The notes: a model not told the origin generated them from the sequence alone. 64,000 nucleotides of DNA from Pseudomonadota bacterium (GCA_022566735.1 JADFIG010000002.1:124001-188000), one strand, 5' to 3'. Numbered from the stretch's first letter, positions 26,981 through 36,240 are shown. Made by a program: numbers and translations.

Positions 26981-27664
26981 TCAGACGTCGGCCCACATGC
27001 GCAGCAGGTTGTGGTACGTGCCGGTCAGGCCGACCAGGGCATCGTCGTGGTCGTGTTGCTGGCGCAGCCGGGTGAGGTGGGTGTCGAGGTCGAAGAGCAG
27101 GCGGCGTTGCTCGTCGCTGCGCACCATGCTCTCGATCCAGAAGAAGCAGGCCAGGCGGTGGCCGCGCGTGACGGGCTCGACGCGGTGCACGCTGGTGCCC
27201 GGGTAGATGACCATGTCGCCGGCGGCCAGCTTGACGCGCTTCTCGCCGAAGGTGTCATCGATGACGAGGTCGCCGCCTTCGTAGTCATCGGGGTTGGCAA
27301 GGAAGAGCGTGGCCGAGATGTCGGTGCGCACGCGCTGGCCCAGCTCGTTGTTGACGCGGATGGCGTTGTCCACGTGGCTGCCGTAGCTGGCGTGTTCGCC
27401 GCCGTAGCGGTTGAACAGTGGCGGCACGATGCGGCGCGGCAGGGCGGCCGAGAAGAACAGGGTGTTGCGGTCCAGCGCGGGCAGGATCAGCGCCCGCAGC
27501 GCCTTGGCCTGCTCGCCCTGCTGCGCCAGCTGCTCGTTGTCCTTGACCAGGGCGGCCTGGCGGCCCGCGGTGACCTGGCCCGGCACCCAGGGGGCGGCGT
27601 CCAGGATGGCGCGGGCGCGCCGGAGTTCGTCCGTGTTCAGGACTTGGGGGATGTGGAGCAGCAT
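26981..27664 (-). CDS. piuC: PiuC/YbiX-type Fe(II)/2-oxoglutarate dioxygenase
   Basis: PKHD-type hydroxylase of 227 residues, the usual family length. Iron ligands are the His and Asp of [10 protein letters not shown] and the distal His in [10 protein letters not shown]-like [15 protein letters not shown]; the 2-oxoglutarate Arg follows in TRGHRL. The N-terminal MLLHIPQVL and the C-terminal [15 protein letters not shown] are also typical. It starts 30 bp downstream of a TonB siderophore receptor gene, as with fiu-ybiX in E. coli and piuA-piuC in Pseudomonas. A part in siderophore-linked iron uptake is inferred from this pairing. Confidence 0.93.
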   Translation of the reverse strand: MLLHIPQVLNTDELRRARAILDAAPWVPGQVTAGRQAALVKDNEQLAQQGEQAKALRALILPALDRNTLFFSAALPRRIVPPLFNRYGGEHASYGSHVDNAIRVNNELGQRVRTDISATLFLANPDDYEGGDLVIDDTFGEKRVKLAAGDMVIYPGTSVHRVEPVTRGHRLACFFWIESMVRSDEQRRLLFDLDTHLTRLRQQHDHDDALVGLTGTYHNLLRMWADV

Positions 27665-27693
27665 GGCGCAGCGAGGAACAGCAAAGGGTGCGG

Positions 27694-29961
27694 TCAGAAC
27701 TTGGCCGACAGGGTCACCTGAACCAGACGGCCGGCGCCCGGCACGTAGAAGCCGCGGTAGACCTGGTCGGCGTAGACCTTGTTGGCCACGTTGGTGACGT
27801 TGGCCTTGACGGTGTAGACCTTGTTGAGGGCGTATTCGGCCATCAGGTCCAGCGTGGCAAAGCCAGGCGCGTTGTAGATGCCGTTGGCCGGGGCGGTGAT
27901 GTCGGCCGGGGCCTGCTTGCTGCGGAAGTTCACGCCCACACCGGCGCGCCATTGCGGCATGAACTTGTAGGTGTTCCACACGGTGCCGCTGTGACGCGGC
28001 GTCAGGCCGGGGCGGTCGCCCTTGCGCGAGCCACCGCCGGTGACGGTCGGGGCGGCCTCATCGACACGGGCTTCGGGGATCCAGGTGTAGGACGCGTAGA
28101 TGTCCCAGGCCTCGGTGATCTGGCCAGTGACGTCCATGTCGAAGCCGGTGGCATGGCGCTTGCCCGAGAGCAACAGGCGTGTGGCCGCGTTGTCGGGGTC
28201 GGTGTTGCGCTCGTTGAGCTTGGTGGCGCGGAAGAGGGCCAGGCGCGTGGTCACGCGGCCGTCTTCCGAGTCCAGCTTGGCGCCCAGCTCGATGTTCTCG
28301 CTCGATTCCGGCGGCGTGTTGGCGCTCAGGGCGTTGTACGAGTAGGTGTCGCCCGAGGTGTTGAAGGACGTGCCATACGACAGGTGGTAGGAGTCCAGCG
28401 CACTCGGTTGGAACAGCACGCCGGCGCGCTTGCTGAGCTTGTTGATGCTCTGCTTGTAGTTCGCGCTTTGCAGGTTGGCCGTGTTGTTGTTGAAGGTCGT
28501 GTAGTCGCCATTGAAGTAGTCGTAGCGCAGGCCGCCCAGCACCTTCCACATCGGTGCGATGTGCACCAGGTCTTGCACGTAGGTGCCCACACCCTTGGCG
28601 CTGAACTGGTTGCCTCGGCGCAAGATGCGGCTGGCTTCGTCGATCGTCGCGCCGTCGTTGGGGTTGCCTGCCGTGGTGTTGGGTTTGGCGATGGTCGAAC
28701 CGTTGGCCAGGACCACGCGGTTCTCGCGCGAGAAGTCGATGCCGGTGGTGATCTCGTGCTTCATGCCCAGGATCTGGTGCTTGCCGCTGTAGTCGGTTTG
28801 CAACTGCAGCAAGTCCATGTTCTGGATTTTGACCTGGCTGCCGCGGGTGAAGGCGGTGGCGCCGCTGAAGTTGCTCAGGCCGGACGTGGCCGAGGCCAGT
28901 CGGATGGTGCTGGCGCGCAGGTCACGCTGGAAGTCACCCTTGCGCACCACGGTTTTCAGTTCGGAGCCGCCGCCCAGCTTGACGGTGTTCATGTAGGTGA
29001 ACACATCGCCCTGCGTGCGGTTGTAGTCGCTGGCCATGCCGTAGTAGTTGGCGGGGTCGAGGTTGCTGTTGATGCGCTGGGCGCCCTGGCTGTCGGTGCT
29101 GCGCGGCTTGATCCACGGCAGACCGTAGTTGATGCCGTTGTCGTTGTCGATGTGGAAGACGCTGACCTGGTGCTCCACCTTCTTGCCGATGCCCCAGCGG
29201 TAGCTGGCGGCCACGCCGTGCTTGTCGATGCTGCTGCCCGCGCCGTTGTTGTTGGCCTGGGTGCGCATGCCGGTGATGCGCAGGGCGGCATCGTCTGCCG
29301 TCTGGATGTTGAAATCCCCGGTGACGCGCTTGTAATCGTGGTTGCCGGCGGTCACGTTGACTTCGCTGGCCGAGCCCAGGTAAGGCGCCTTGCTGACCTG
29401 GTTGACGGCGCCGCCCGTGGAGCCGCGCCCGAACAGCATCGAGGCCGAGCCGCGCAGCAGCTCCAGGCGGTCGAGGTTGAAGGTGTCGCGGTCGTAGATG
29501 GCGGGGTCGCGCACGCCGTCCATGAAGATGTCGCCGGTGGTCTGCAGCGAGAAGCCGCGCAGGCGGATGTCTTCCTCGCCGCCCTCGGCCGCCTGGAAGG
29601 TGATGCCGGCGGTCTGGCGCAGCACGTCCTTCATGGTGTCGAGGTTGCGGTCGGCCATGAGCTTCTCAGTCACCACGGTGATCGACTGCGGGATGTCCCG
29701 CAGCGCCTGCTTGCCCTTGCCGATGGTGGTGGTGGTGGCCTGGTAGGTGGTCTTGGCCTCCGGCTTGTTGCTCGTCTCCGTGACGGTGACGGCCGGCAGG
29801 GTGGCTTCGGCGGACGCACTGGGCGCGGTCTGGGCCATGGCTGTCGCGCCCAGCAGGCTCAGGCCAACGCCCGCAGCGAGGGCGCCCAAGGAGGGGGCTG
29901 TCGGGGATGCGTGGGCCTGCGTGGTCGCCGAGAGGGTGTCTTTGGGAGAGTGGTGGTGCAT
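27694..29961 (-). CDS. fiu: TonB-dependent catecholate siderophore receptor (Fiu/PiuA-like)
   Basis: Outer-membrane active-transport receptor, about 755 residues from MHHHSPKD; an ATG 31 codons upstream is less likely because the signal peptide ([12 protein letters not shown]) already lies about 35 residues in. The plug domain has [34 protein letters not shown] and [24 protein letters not shown]. The barrel ends in [10 protein letters not shown] with a terminal Phe. A Fur-box-like sequence lies about 240 bp upstream. Together with piuC it probably imports ferric catecholate siderophores using TonB-ExbBD. Confidence 0.93.
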   Translation of the reverse strand: MHHHSPKDTLSATTQAHASPTAPSLGALAAGVGLSLLGATAMAQTAPSASAEATLPAVTVTETSNKPEAKTTYQATTTTIGKGKQALRDIPQSITVVTEKLMADRNLDTMKDVLRQTAGITFQAAEGGEEDIRLRGFSLQTTGDIFMDGVRDPAIYDRDTFNLDRLELLRGSASMLFGRGSTGGAVNQVSKAPYLGSASEVNVTAGNHDYKRVTGDFNIQTADDAALRITGMRTQANNNGAGSSIDKHGVAASYRWGIGKKVEHQVSVFHIDNDNGINYGLPWIKPRSTDSQGAQRINSNLDPANYYGMASDYNRTQGDVFTYMNTVKLGGGSELKTVVRKGDFQRDLRASTIRLASATSGLSNFSGATAFTRGSQVKIQNMDLLQLQTDYSGKHQILGMKHEITTGIDFSRENRVVLANGSTIAKPNTTAGNPNDGATIDEASRILRRGNQFSAKGVGTYVQDLVHIAPMWKVLGGLRYDYFNGDYTTFNNNTANLQSANYKQSINKLSKRAGVLFQPSALDSYHLSYGTSFNTSGDTYSYNALSANTPPESSENIELGAKLDSEDGRVTTRLALFRATKLNERNTDPDNAATRLLLSGKRHATGFDMDVTGQITEAWDIYASYTWIPEARVDEAAPTVTGGGSRKGDRPGLTPRHSGTVWNTYKFMPQWRAGVGVNFRSKQAPADITAPANGIYNAPGFATLDLMAEYALNKVYTVKANVTNVANKVYADQVYRGFYVPGAGRLVQVTLSAKF

Positions 29962-30197
29962 GGTGGCAATGGCGGTGAAGGTTGCTTCGCCCGAGCGAGG
30001 TGGACAAACGGTGTGGGCGCTGCCGCGGTGGCAGGGCAGCGTCCGGGCATTCAAAAAAAGCGTTTGTCGCCGCCCCGTCCGCCGTCCGCTTGACCCCCAC
30101 AGTCAGGCTGGCGACGTTGTCCCCTGCGGCTTGCCCGGCGATCCGAGTGCGTGTGCAGGTTCGGCAGGCGGGACCTGCGACAAACGTGTAGCTATGT

Positions 30198-30222
30198 TAA
30201 TGAGAACAATTCGTATTTGCAA
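30198..30222. promoter_or_regulatory. Fur-box-like sequence 1 (receptor side)
   Basis: The 25-bp sequence contains TAATGAGAACAATT followed by TATTTGCAA after a two-base difference from copy 2. It resembles the A/T-rich Fur operators of betaproteobacteria in an otherwise GC-rich region. It precedes the leftward receptor operon. The 378-bp gap 29962-30339 holds no gene. Confidence 0.7.
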
Positions 30223-30304
30223 GATGGCGCGGTGAAAGCAGGGGTTTGTGTCGCTTTGCCCTCAGTTGATGGACGTCATTGCGTTGTGTAAAGAACACAG
30301 GTGA

Positions 30305-30329
30305 TAATGAGAACAATTGTTATTTGCAA
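30305..30329. promoter_or_regulatory. Fur-box-like sequence 2 (cytochrome side)
   Basis: This 25-bp copy differs from copy 1 at two positions, lies 107 bp from it in the same orientation, and has the palindromic core AACAATTGTT. With the preceding GATAATGAG it is the better match to the Fur consensus. It ends 10 bp before the ATG of the di-heme lipoprotein gene, where bound Fur would block transcription. Confidence 0.78.
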
Positions 30330-30339
30330 CGCAAGCACC

Positions 30340-31572
30340 ATGTCGCCAGGAAAGTTCGCCCCCCTGTCCCGCCCGCGCACCGTCTTCGGACGGATGGCTG
30401 CCCTCGCGCTGGCCGTGGGCCTGTCGGGTTGCGGCGGCGGAGGCTCGTCGGGCGCCGCCAGCACATCGGGCGCCACGGCCGAGGCGGCATCCCTGTCGCC
30501 CATGGCCCAGCTCGGCGAAAAAATCTTCCGCGATGCCTCGCTGTCGGCGACGGGCCGCCAGTCCTGCGCCAGCTGCCACGACCCGGCCAACGCGCATGCG
30601 CCGTCCAACCACCTCGTGGTGCAGTTGGGCGATGACGGCAGCTCGGTGGGCGGGCGCGTGGCGCCGTCCATGCGCTACCTGATCTACAACCAGGCCTTCC
30701 GCATCGAGGCCGACGGCACGCCCACCGGCGGCTTTTTCTGGGACGGCCGCGCCGCCAGCCTGGCCGAGCAGGCCAAGGGCCCGTTCCTGAATCCCAAGGA
30801 AATGAACCAGCGTGATGCCGAGGCCGTGGTGCGCAAGCTGTCGGTGGCGACCTATGCGGCCGAGTTCCAGGCCCTGTTTGGCGCCGACATCTTCACGCGG
30901 CCCGACGACGCCTTCCGGCGCGTGGCCCTGGCCCTGCAGGCCTACCAGAAGGAGGACAGCGAGTTCGCGCCCTTCAGCAGCAAGTACGACGCCTTCCTGC
31001 GCGGCCAGACCCGCCTGAGCGATGCCGAGTTGCGTGGCCTGGCCCTGTTCAACAGCACGACCAAGGGCAACTGCGCGGCCTGCCATCCCAGCGCCATGGG
31101 CCGCGATGGCAGCTTCCCCTTGTTCACCGACTTCTCGTACGACGCGCTGGGCGTGCCGCGCAACCAGAGCGCGCCCAGCACCTGGGGTGACCTGGGTCTG
31201 TGCGCCAGCGCGGCCCTCGATGGCCTCAACCTGAGCACCACCGCGCGCGAGGCCCTGTGCGGCAAGTTCAAAGTGCCCTCGCTGCGCAACGTCGCGGTGC
31301 GCCAGGCGTACTTCCACAACGGCCGCTTCACCGACCTGCGCGAGGTCATCACCTTCTACGTGCAGCGCGACGCCAACCCGGACACCTGGTACCTCGATGG
31401 CAGCGGCGCGGCCGACGTGAAGTTCAATGACCTGCCGGCCTACGCGGCCAACGTCAACACCACCGAGGCGCCCTACAACCGCAGCCTGGGTGGCACGCCT
31501 GCGCTGGACGCCGCCGAGATCGAAGACGTGCTGGCCTTCCTGCGCACCCTGACCGACGGCTGGACGCCCTGA
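30340..31572 (+). CDS. di-heme cytochrome c peroxidase-like lipoprotein (MauG/CcpA family)
   Basis: Exported 410-residue protein from the ATG at 30340; an upstream in-frame start lies inside the Fur box. The lipobox LSGC (Cys31) is followed by a Gly/Ser linker and then two c-type heme motifs, CASCH (76-80) and CAACH (245-249), in the bacterial cytochrome c peroxidase arrangement. Other family features are GGFFWDGRAASLAEQA and KVPSLRNVAVRQAYFHNGRFTDL. It probably sits on the periplasmic face of a membrane. It could reduce peroxide or oxidise a partner protein, and its place behind a Fur box suggests a role in iron starvation. Confidence 0.88.
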   Translation: MSPGKFAPLSRPRTVFGRMAALALAVGLSGCGGGGSSGAASTSGATAEAASLSPMAQLGEKIFRDASLSATGRQSCASCHDPANAHAPSNHLVVQLGDDGSSVGGRVAPSMRYLIYNQAFRIEADGTPTGGFFWDGRAASLAEQAKGPFLNPKEMNQRDAEAVVRKLSVATYAAEFQALFGADIFTRPDDAFRRVALALQAYQKEDSEFAPFSSKYDAFLRGQTRLSDAELRGLALFNSTTKGNCAACHPSAMGRDGSFPLFTDFSYDALGVPRNQSAPSTWGDLGLCASAALDGLNLSTTAREALCGKFKVPSLRNVAVRQAYFHNGRFTDLREVITFYVQRDANPDTWYLDGSGAADVKFNDLPAYAANVNTTEAPYNRSLGGTPALDAAEIEDVLAFLRTLTDGWTP

Positions 31573-31583
31573 GCCTGCTGAGT

Positions 31584-31613
31584 CCCCTGCTGCCCCCTGC
31601 TGCCCCCTGCTGC
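31584..31613. repeat. three tandem copies of a 10-bp unit
   Basis: CCCCTGCTGC is repeated three times without interruption in the 70-bp gap before the porin gene. Copy-number slippage here could alter spacing to the porin start. Confidence 0.8.
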
Positions 31614-31642
31614 CGACCCATCATCCCACCGACCCTGCCTCC

Positions 31643-33106
31643 ATGGCGCTGCCCACCATGACCCTGCCCACGTTCAAGCTGCCGCCCTCGATGCGGCTCC
31701 AGCGACTCGCCCTGCTGACGGGCACCTGCCTGAGCCTGACGGCCCTGGCCCCCGCGATGAGCCACGCGGCCGACACCCCGGCCAGCCAGCGCGAGCGCGC
31801 CTTGCAGCAGCGCCTGGAGCAGCTCAGCACCGACCTGCAGGCCCTCAAGGCCGAGATGGCCGAGCTGCGCCGCCAGCAGCAAAGCGACCGCGCGGTCGTG
31901 GACAGCGCTTCGGCGACCGCCCAGGCCGCCCGCAGCGATGCGGCCGCGGCCGCGTCCGCCGCCCAGGCGGCATCGACCTCGGTGGCGGCCCAGGGCAGCG
32001 TGAACGGTGCGATGAACGGCACCGATCTGGCGCTGCCCAGCGCGCCCGCCACGGTGCTGACCGGCTATGGCGAGCTCAACTACAACCGCTACCACAACGA
32101 CAAATCGAAGAACGAAGCCGATGTGCGCCGCCTGGTGCTGGGCGTGCAGCACCGCTTCGACGCCCGCACCAGGCTGGTCACCGAGCTGGAAGTCGAGCAC
32201 AGCGTGACCTCGGCCAGCGACGGCGGCGAAGTCGCCATCGAGCAGGCCTATGTCGAGCGCCAACTCGACGACCAGTGGGCCGTGCGCGCGGGCCTCTTCC
32301 TCATCCCCGCCGGCCTGCTCAACGAGCGGCACGAGCCGACGACCTACTACGGCGTCGAGCGCAACTTCGTGGAGACCGCCATCATCCCCAGCACCTGGCG
32401 GGAAGGCGGCGTGCAGTTCGTGGGCAACCTCGACCACGGCCTGACCCTGCAGCTCGGCCTGGCCACCAGCTTCGATGTCTCCAAGTGGGACAGCACCGAT
32501 GCCGAGACCGCCGATTCCCCGCTGGGCGCGGTGCACCAGGAAATGGCCCAGGCGCATGCCAAGGACCTGGCCTTCTTCGGTGCGCTGAACTGGCGCGGCG
32601 TGCCCGGCCTGCAGCTGGGGGGCTCGCTGTTCTCCGGCAAGGGCGGACAGGGGCAGACCGCCGCGGCCGGCAACGGCCTGCGCGTCAGCCTGTGGGACCT
32701 GCACGCCCGCTACCTGGTGGCCGGCTGGGACCTGTCGGCGGTGTATGCCCGTGGCACCATCGGCGGCACGGCGGCCTTCAACACCCTCACGCTCAGCAGC
32801 GGCCCGGACTGGTACCCGGTGCCCCGCCGATTCGATGGCGCTTACGTGCAAGCCGCCTACCAGCTGTGGTCCGCGGGTGACCTGAGCCTGTCGCCCTTCG
32901 TGCGGCTGGAGCGCTTCAACACGCGCAAGGCCTACGCCGACCTCGGCCTGGGCCTGACCCAGACGGCGGCGCCCACCGAGCGTGTCTACACTGTGGGGGC
33001 CAACCTGAACGTGGGCAGTGGCGTCGTCTTCAAGGCCGACGTGCAACGCTTCCACGCAAACAAAGACCGCAACCGCCTGGACCTGGGCGTGGGCTGGAGC
33101 TTCTGA
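31643..33106 (+). CDS. OprO/OprP-type outer-membrane porin with coiled-coil N-terminus
   Basis: Outer-membrane porin of 487 residues. A signal peptide (ending MSHAA) is followed by a coiled coil at about residues 48-80 (QQRLEQLSTDLQALKAEMAE), which probably trimerises or contacts peptidoglycan, and an Ala/Ser linker. The beta-barrel begins around VLTGYGELNYNRYHND and ends in LDLGVGWSF. YYGVERNFVETAIIPSTWRE matches the phosphate-selective porin family. Here it lies between a Fur-box-controlled di-heme lipoprotein and flavoprotein genes, so the solute may be linked to iron rather than phosphate. Confidence 0.85.
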   Translation: MALPTMTLPTFKLPPSMRLQRLALLTGTCLSLTALAPAMSHAADTPASQRERALQQRLEQLSTDLQALKAEMAELRRQQQSDRAVVDSASATAQAARSDAAAAASAAQAASTSVAAQGSVNGAMNGTDLALPSAPATVLTGYGELNYNRYHNDKSKNEADVRRLVLGVQHRFDARTRLVTELEVEHSVTSASDGGEVAIEQAYVERQLDDQWAVRAGLFLIPAGLLNERHEPTTYYGVERNFVETAIIPSTWREGGVQFVGNLDHGLTLQLGLATSFDVSKWDSTDAETADSPLGAVHQEMAQAHAKDLAFFGALNWRGVPGLQLGGSLFSGKGGQGQTAAAGNGLRVSLWDLHARYLVAGWDLSAVYARGTIGGTAAFNTLTLSSGPDWYPVPRRFDGAYVQAAYQLWSAGDLSLSPFVRLERFNTRKAYADLGLGLTQTAAPTERVYTVGANLNVGSGVVFKADVQRFHANKDRNRLDLGVGWSF

Positions 33107-33108
33107 GC

Positions 33109-33675
33109 ATGCGCATCACGCCCCTGCTGCCTGTGACGGCATCCATGGCGACGGCCGCGGCAGGCCTGTCCTTGAGCGCCTTCGCCGTCGACTACATGAG
33201 CCCGCAGCAGGCCCAGGCCGCGCTGTTCCCGCAGGCCGACCGCTTCACCGTGCGGGAAGTGGCCCTGGACGCCGCCGCCTTGCAGGCCCTGGCCACCCAG
33301 GCCGGCGCGCCGGCGCGCAGCGCGCAGTGGAAGGTCGTCGAAGCCAGCCAGGGCGGCAAGCTGCTGGGCTGGGTGGTGGTGGACAACGTGGTGGGCAAGT
33401 TCGAGCTCATCACCTATGCGGTGGCGCTGACGCCCGAGGGCGTCGTCAGGCAAGTCGAGGTCCTGAGCTACCGCGAAAGCCATGGCGGCGAGGTGCGCTT
33501 GCCGGCCTGGCGCCAGCAATTTGTCGGCAAGACCGCGGCGAATGGCCTGCGCCTGGGCCAGGACATCGCCAACATCAGCGGTGCCACGCTGTCGTGCGCC
33601 CACCTCACCGAGGGCGTGCGCCGCATCGCCGCGCTGGTCGAACTGGCACGCAGCCGGCGCCTGCTGGGCGGCTGA
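33109..33675 (+). CDS. exported FMN-binding domain protein with flavinylation motif
   Basis: 188 residues with an N-terminal signal or anchor and an FMN-binding domain. SGATLS at 157-162 matches the NqrC/RnfG site where ApbE attaches FMN through phosphoester linkage to Thr (T160 here). GKLLGWVVVDNVVGKFELITYAVAL and the VRQVEVLSYRESHGGEV segment are typical of the domain. It follows the porin by two bases and its stop overlaps the apbE start (TGATG). It is probably an extracytoplasmic one- or two-electron carrier. No NQR or RNF genes are nearby. Confidence 0.9.
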   Translation: MRITPLLPVTASMATAAAGLSLSAFAVDYMSPQQAQAALFPQADRFTVREVALDAAALQALATQAGAPARSAQWKVVEASQGGKLLGWVVVDNVVGKFELITYAVALTPEGVVRQVEVLSYRESHGGEVRLPAWRQQFVGKTAANGLRLGQDIANISGATLSCAHLTEGVRRIAALVELARSRRLLGG

Positions 33676-34475
33676 TGGCACGTCCGCAAGAGATGCCGGA
33701 CACGGCCCCGGCCAGGCCGCGCGCGGTGGTCCGCGGTTGGTTGAGGCGCGCGCGTCCCTGGCTGGGCACGCTGGTGGACATCGGGGTGCCCGTCGGGTGC
33801 GAGCCCGCGCTGGAAGCCGCGTTCGAGGCCATCGCCCGGGCGCACCGGCTGATGTCCGTGCAGGACGAGGGCAGCGACCTGTCGCGCGCCCATGCCGCCG
33901 CGGTGGGGCTGCCCGTGGCCATCCATCCCTGGACGGCCGAGGTGCTGCGGCTGAGCCTGGACCTGCAGTCCCGCAGCGATGGCCTGTTCGACGTGGCCCG
34001 TGGCAGTGGCCGCTGGGCCGTGCGCAGCCTGCAGGGCGAGGCCGGCCACGCGCTGGTGCGCCTGGACGCGGGCACCCGCCTGGACCTTGGCGGCATCGCC
34101 AAAGGGTGGGCGGTGGACCAGGCGGTGCGCGCAGCGCAGGCCGCAGGCGCGGCCGCCGTGTGGGTCAATGCCGGCGGCGACCTGCGCGCCGAAGGCGTGA
34201 CCGTGCCGGTGCGCCTGCGCGACGAGCGCGAGGGCGGGGCGCACACCTGGCTGCAACTCAGCGACGGCGCCATCGCCACCAGCGACTTCACGCCTGGCGC
34301 GCGCTCTGAGTTGGCGGGCACCTTGCGAGCCGCGCACGTGTCGGTGGCCGCGCCGGATTGCGCCTGGGCCGACGCCCTGACCAAGGTGCTGGCGCAGCTG
34401 GGTGATGCGCAGCACCCGCTGGCACAGGCCCTGCTGCAGGCGCATGGCGCACGCGCCTGGGTGCATGTGCGCTGA
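33675..34475 (+). CDS. apbE: FAD:protein FMN transferase ApbE
   Basis: Transfers FMN from FAD to a Ser/Thr of target flavoproteins in the periplasm. The product is 266 residues. Motifs: LGTLVDIGVPV, HRLMSVQDEGSDLSRAHA, LSLDLQSRSDGLFDVARG, DLGGIAKGWAVDQAV and VNAGGDLRAEG, plus a metal-binding Asp near ATSDFTPG. The usual N-terminal lipoprotein signal is replaced by a basic segment, so export is uncertain. It starts in the stop of the FMN-binding protein gene, which is its obvious substrate. Confidence 0.92.
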   Translation: MARPQEMPDTAPARPRAVVRGWLRRARPWLGTLVDIGVPVGCEPALEAAFEAIARAHRLMSVQDEGSDLSRAHAAAVGLPVAIHPWTAEVLRLSLDLQSRSDGLFDVARGSGRWAVRSLQGEAGHALVRLDAGTRLDLGGIAKGWAVDQAVRAAQAAGAAAVWVNAGGDLRAEGVTVPVRLRDEREGGAHTWLQLSDGAIATSDFTPGARSELAGTLRAAHVSVAAPDCAWADALTKVLAQLGDAQHPLAQALLQAHGARAWVHVR

Positions 34476-34520
34476 GGGCCGGGTGATGGCCGGCTGGGGC
34501 CGGGTGGCCTTGCCCGTCCA

Positions 34521-34537
34521 GGCGGCACAATGCCGCC
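34521..34537. repeat. inverted repeat between apbE and membrane protein gene
   Basis: GGCGGC and GCCGCC flank ACAAT. It may form a small hairpin, and CACAAT within it could serve as a -10 for the next gene. There is no T-tract. Confidence 0.4.
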
Positions 34538-34562
34538 CAAGACTGCCCCAACAGCCCACCCC

Positions 34563-35066
34563 ATGAAACGCCACAACACCATGCCGCGCTGGCAGCGCCG
34601 CACGCTCTACCTCACCGTGGCCCTGCTCACGGCCAGCGGCCTGCTGTGGCTGTGCGTGCACTGGCTGGCCTGGCCCACGGCCTCGCGTGCTGCGCTGCAG
34701 GGCCTGCCCAGCCCCTGGGAGCCCTGGTTGATGAAGCTGCACGGCCTGGGCGTGCTGCTGGTGCTGCTGCTCACGGGGCGGCTGTCGGGCGTCCACCTCC
34801 TGAAGGGCTGGCGCATGCACTGGCGGCGCGGCGAGGGCCTGGCCCTGTTCGCGCTGCTGGGCGGCCTGGCCTTGAGCGGCTACGCCTTGCTCTACCTGGT
34901 GCCCGAGGACTGGCGCGACGGCCTGGGCCTGGTGCACGCGGCGGTGGGCTCGGCGATGGCCGCCTTGCTGTGGTGGCACCGCCGGCCGGCCGCGCTGCAG
35001 CATCCGCCATCGCCATCCCTGCCGTCTGCCGGGCCAGGCGCAGTCTCCCGCCCGGGCGCGCACTGA
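34563..35066 (+). CDS. four-helix membrane protein, possible b-type cytochrome
   Basis: 167-residue membrane protein with hydrophobic segments near 15-37, 58-80, 91-113 and 121-138. His residues lie within or beside the helices (CVHWL H33, KLHGLG H60, SGVHLLKGW H78, LVHAAVG H125, WWHR H139), compatible with heme b coordination as in ferric-reductase-like or DUF4405-like proteins. It follows apbE by 87 bp. In this cluster it would be the membrane partner handing electrons to the FMN-binding protein; heme binding is inference. Confidence 0.7.
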   Translation: MKRHNTMPRWQRRTLYLTVALLTASGLLWLCVHWLAWPTASRAALQGLPSPWEPWLMKLHGLGVLLVLLLTGRLSGVHLLKGWRMHWRRGEGLALFALLGGLALSGYALLYLVPEDWRDGLGLVHAAVGSAMAALLWWHRRPAALQHPPSPSLPSAGPGAVSRPGAH

Positions 35067-35077
35067 TCGCGCCGTGA

Positions 35078-36058
35078 TCAGGCTTGGTCGATGCCGGCCG
35101 TGCGGCTGGCACCGATGTTCGGGGCGGTCTTCACGCTCCACACCATCGTCACGGCCAGGATGCCGATGACGGCCACCAGCGAGGCCCACACCGGGATCTT
35201 CACGAAGTCCACCAGCAGCATCTTGCTGCCGATGAACACCAGGATCACCGCCAGGCCATAGCTCAGCAGGTGGAACTTGGCGGCCATGGCGGCCAGCAGG
35301 AAGTACATCGCGCGCAGGCCCAGGATGGCCAGGATGTTGGACGTCAGCACGATGAAGGGGTCGTCGGTGATGGCGTAGATGGCGGGGATGGAGTCCACCG
35401 CGAAGATCACGTCGGTCACGCCCACCAGCGCCACCACCATCAACAACGGCGTGGCCATGCGCACGCCGTTGTGCACCGTCCAGAAGCGTTCGCCGTCGAA
35501 GCGCGGGCTCACGGGCAGCACGCGCTTGAGCAGCTTCAGCGCGGGGTTGTCGTCCAGGCTGGGCTCTTCACCGGCGGCCCACCACATCTTGATGCCGGTG
35601 AGCAGCAGGAAGGCGCCGAACAGGTAGAGCACCCAGTGGAACTCGCTGATGAGCCAGCCGCCCAGCAGGATCATCACCGTGCGCAGCACCATGGCGCCGA
35701 CGATGCCGATCATCAGCACGCGCTTCTGGTACGCGGGCGGCACCGAGAAGTAGGTGAAGACCATCAGGAAGACGAAGATGTTGTCCACCGCCAGCGACTT
35801 CTCGATGAGGTAGCCGGTGAGGAACTCCGCCGCTTTGGCCTGCCCCACTTCGGCGCCCTGCGACTGGTGGAAGGCCCACCACAGCAGGCCGTTGAAGGCC
35901 AGGCTCAAGCCCACCCACAGGATGGACCAACGCGCCGCTTCGGGCACGGACACGGCGTGTGCCCCCTGTTTTTTCAGGACGACGAAGTCGATGACGAGGG
36001 CTGCCAGCACGACGGCAGCGAAAACGAACCAGAGCCAGAGCGGCGCCAGGGTGTGCAT
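35078..36058 (-). CDS. alx: TerC/Alx-family membrane protein, probable manganese exporter
   Basis: 326 residues from the ATG at 36058, with about nine transmembrane helices. TerC-family hallmarks are FLTGYLIEKSLAVDNIFVFLMVF and VALVGVTDVIFAVDSIPAIYAIT, each with acidic residues inside membrane segments. The long cytoplasmic loop after GIKMWW matches Alx. The gene is preceded by a yybP-ykoY riboswitch, which in E. coli controls alx and mntP in response to Mn2+ (and alkaline pH). Mn2+ efflux is therefore the best-supported role. It converges with the flavoprotein operon. Confidence 0.9.
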   Translation of the reverse strand: MHTLAPLWLWFVFAAVVLAALVIDFVVLKKQGAHAVSVPEAARWSILWVGLSLAFNGLLWWAFHQSQGAEVGQAKAAEFLTGYLIEKSLAVDNIFVFLMVFTYFSVPPAYQKRVLMIGIVGAMVLRTVMILLGGWLISEFHWVLYLFGAFLLLTGIKMWWAAGEEPSLDDNPALKLLKRVLPVSPRFDGERFWTVHNGVRMATPLLMVVALVGVTDVIFAVDSIPAIYAITDDPFIVLTSNILAILGLRAMYFLLAAMAAKFHLLSYGLAVILVFIGSKMLLVDFVKIPVWASLVAVIGILAVTMVWSVKTAPNIGASRTAGIDQA

Positions 36059-36114
36059 GAGGGTTCTCCGGGGAAGAAACGAACATGGCGCGGCCGCAAC
36101 AGCCACGCAAACTC

Positions 36115-36240
36115 GGCGCCGAAAGGTCTTGCGATGCAGGCGGGCGCCTGCCGTGAAACCCGGGCGGGCGGCCGTTGCAGCCGCACGCCGTACTGACGGG
36201 ATGCCACCAACCGCTGGCGCGGTGAGCTACTCCCCTTCCG
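36115..36240 (-). ncRNA. yybP-ykoY: yybP-ykoY manganese riboswitch in the alx/terC leader
   Basis: Read on the minus strand, the leader has the conserved elements in order: AAGGGGAGTAGCTC (36224-36237), GTCAGTACGGCG (36186-36197) and GCAAGACCTTTCGG (36119-36132). The first and last are the signature loops that cradle Mn2+ in this class. A TACACT -10-like box sits at 36250-36255. The aptamer ends about 57 bases before the start codon, suggesting translational or termination control. Confidence 0.88.
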
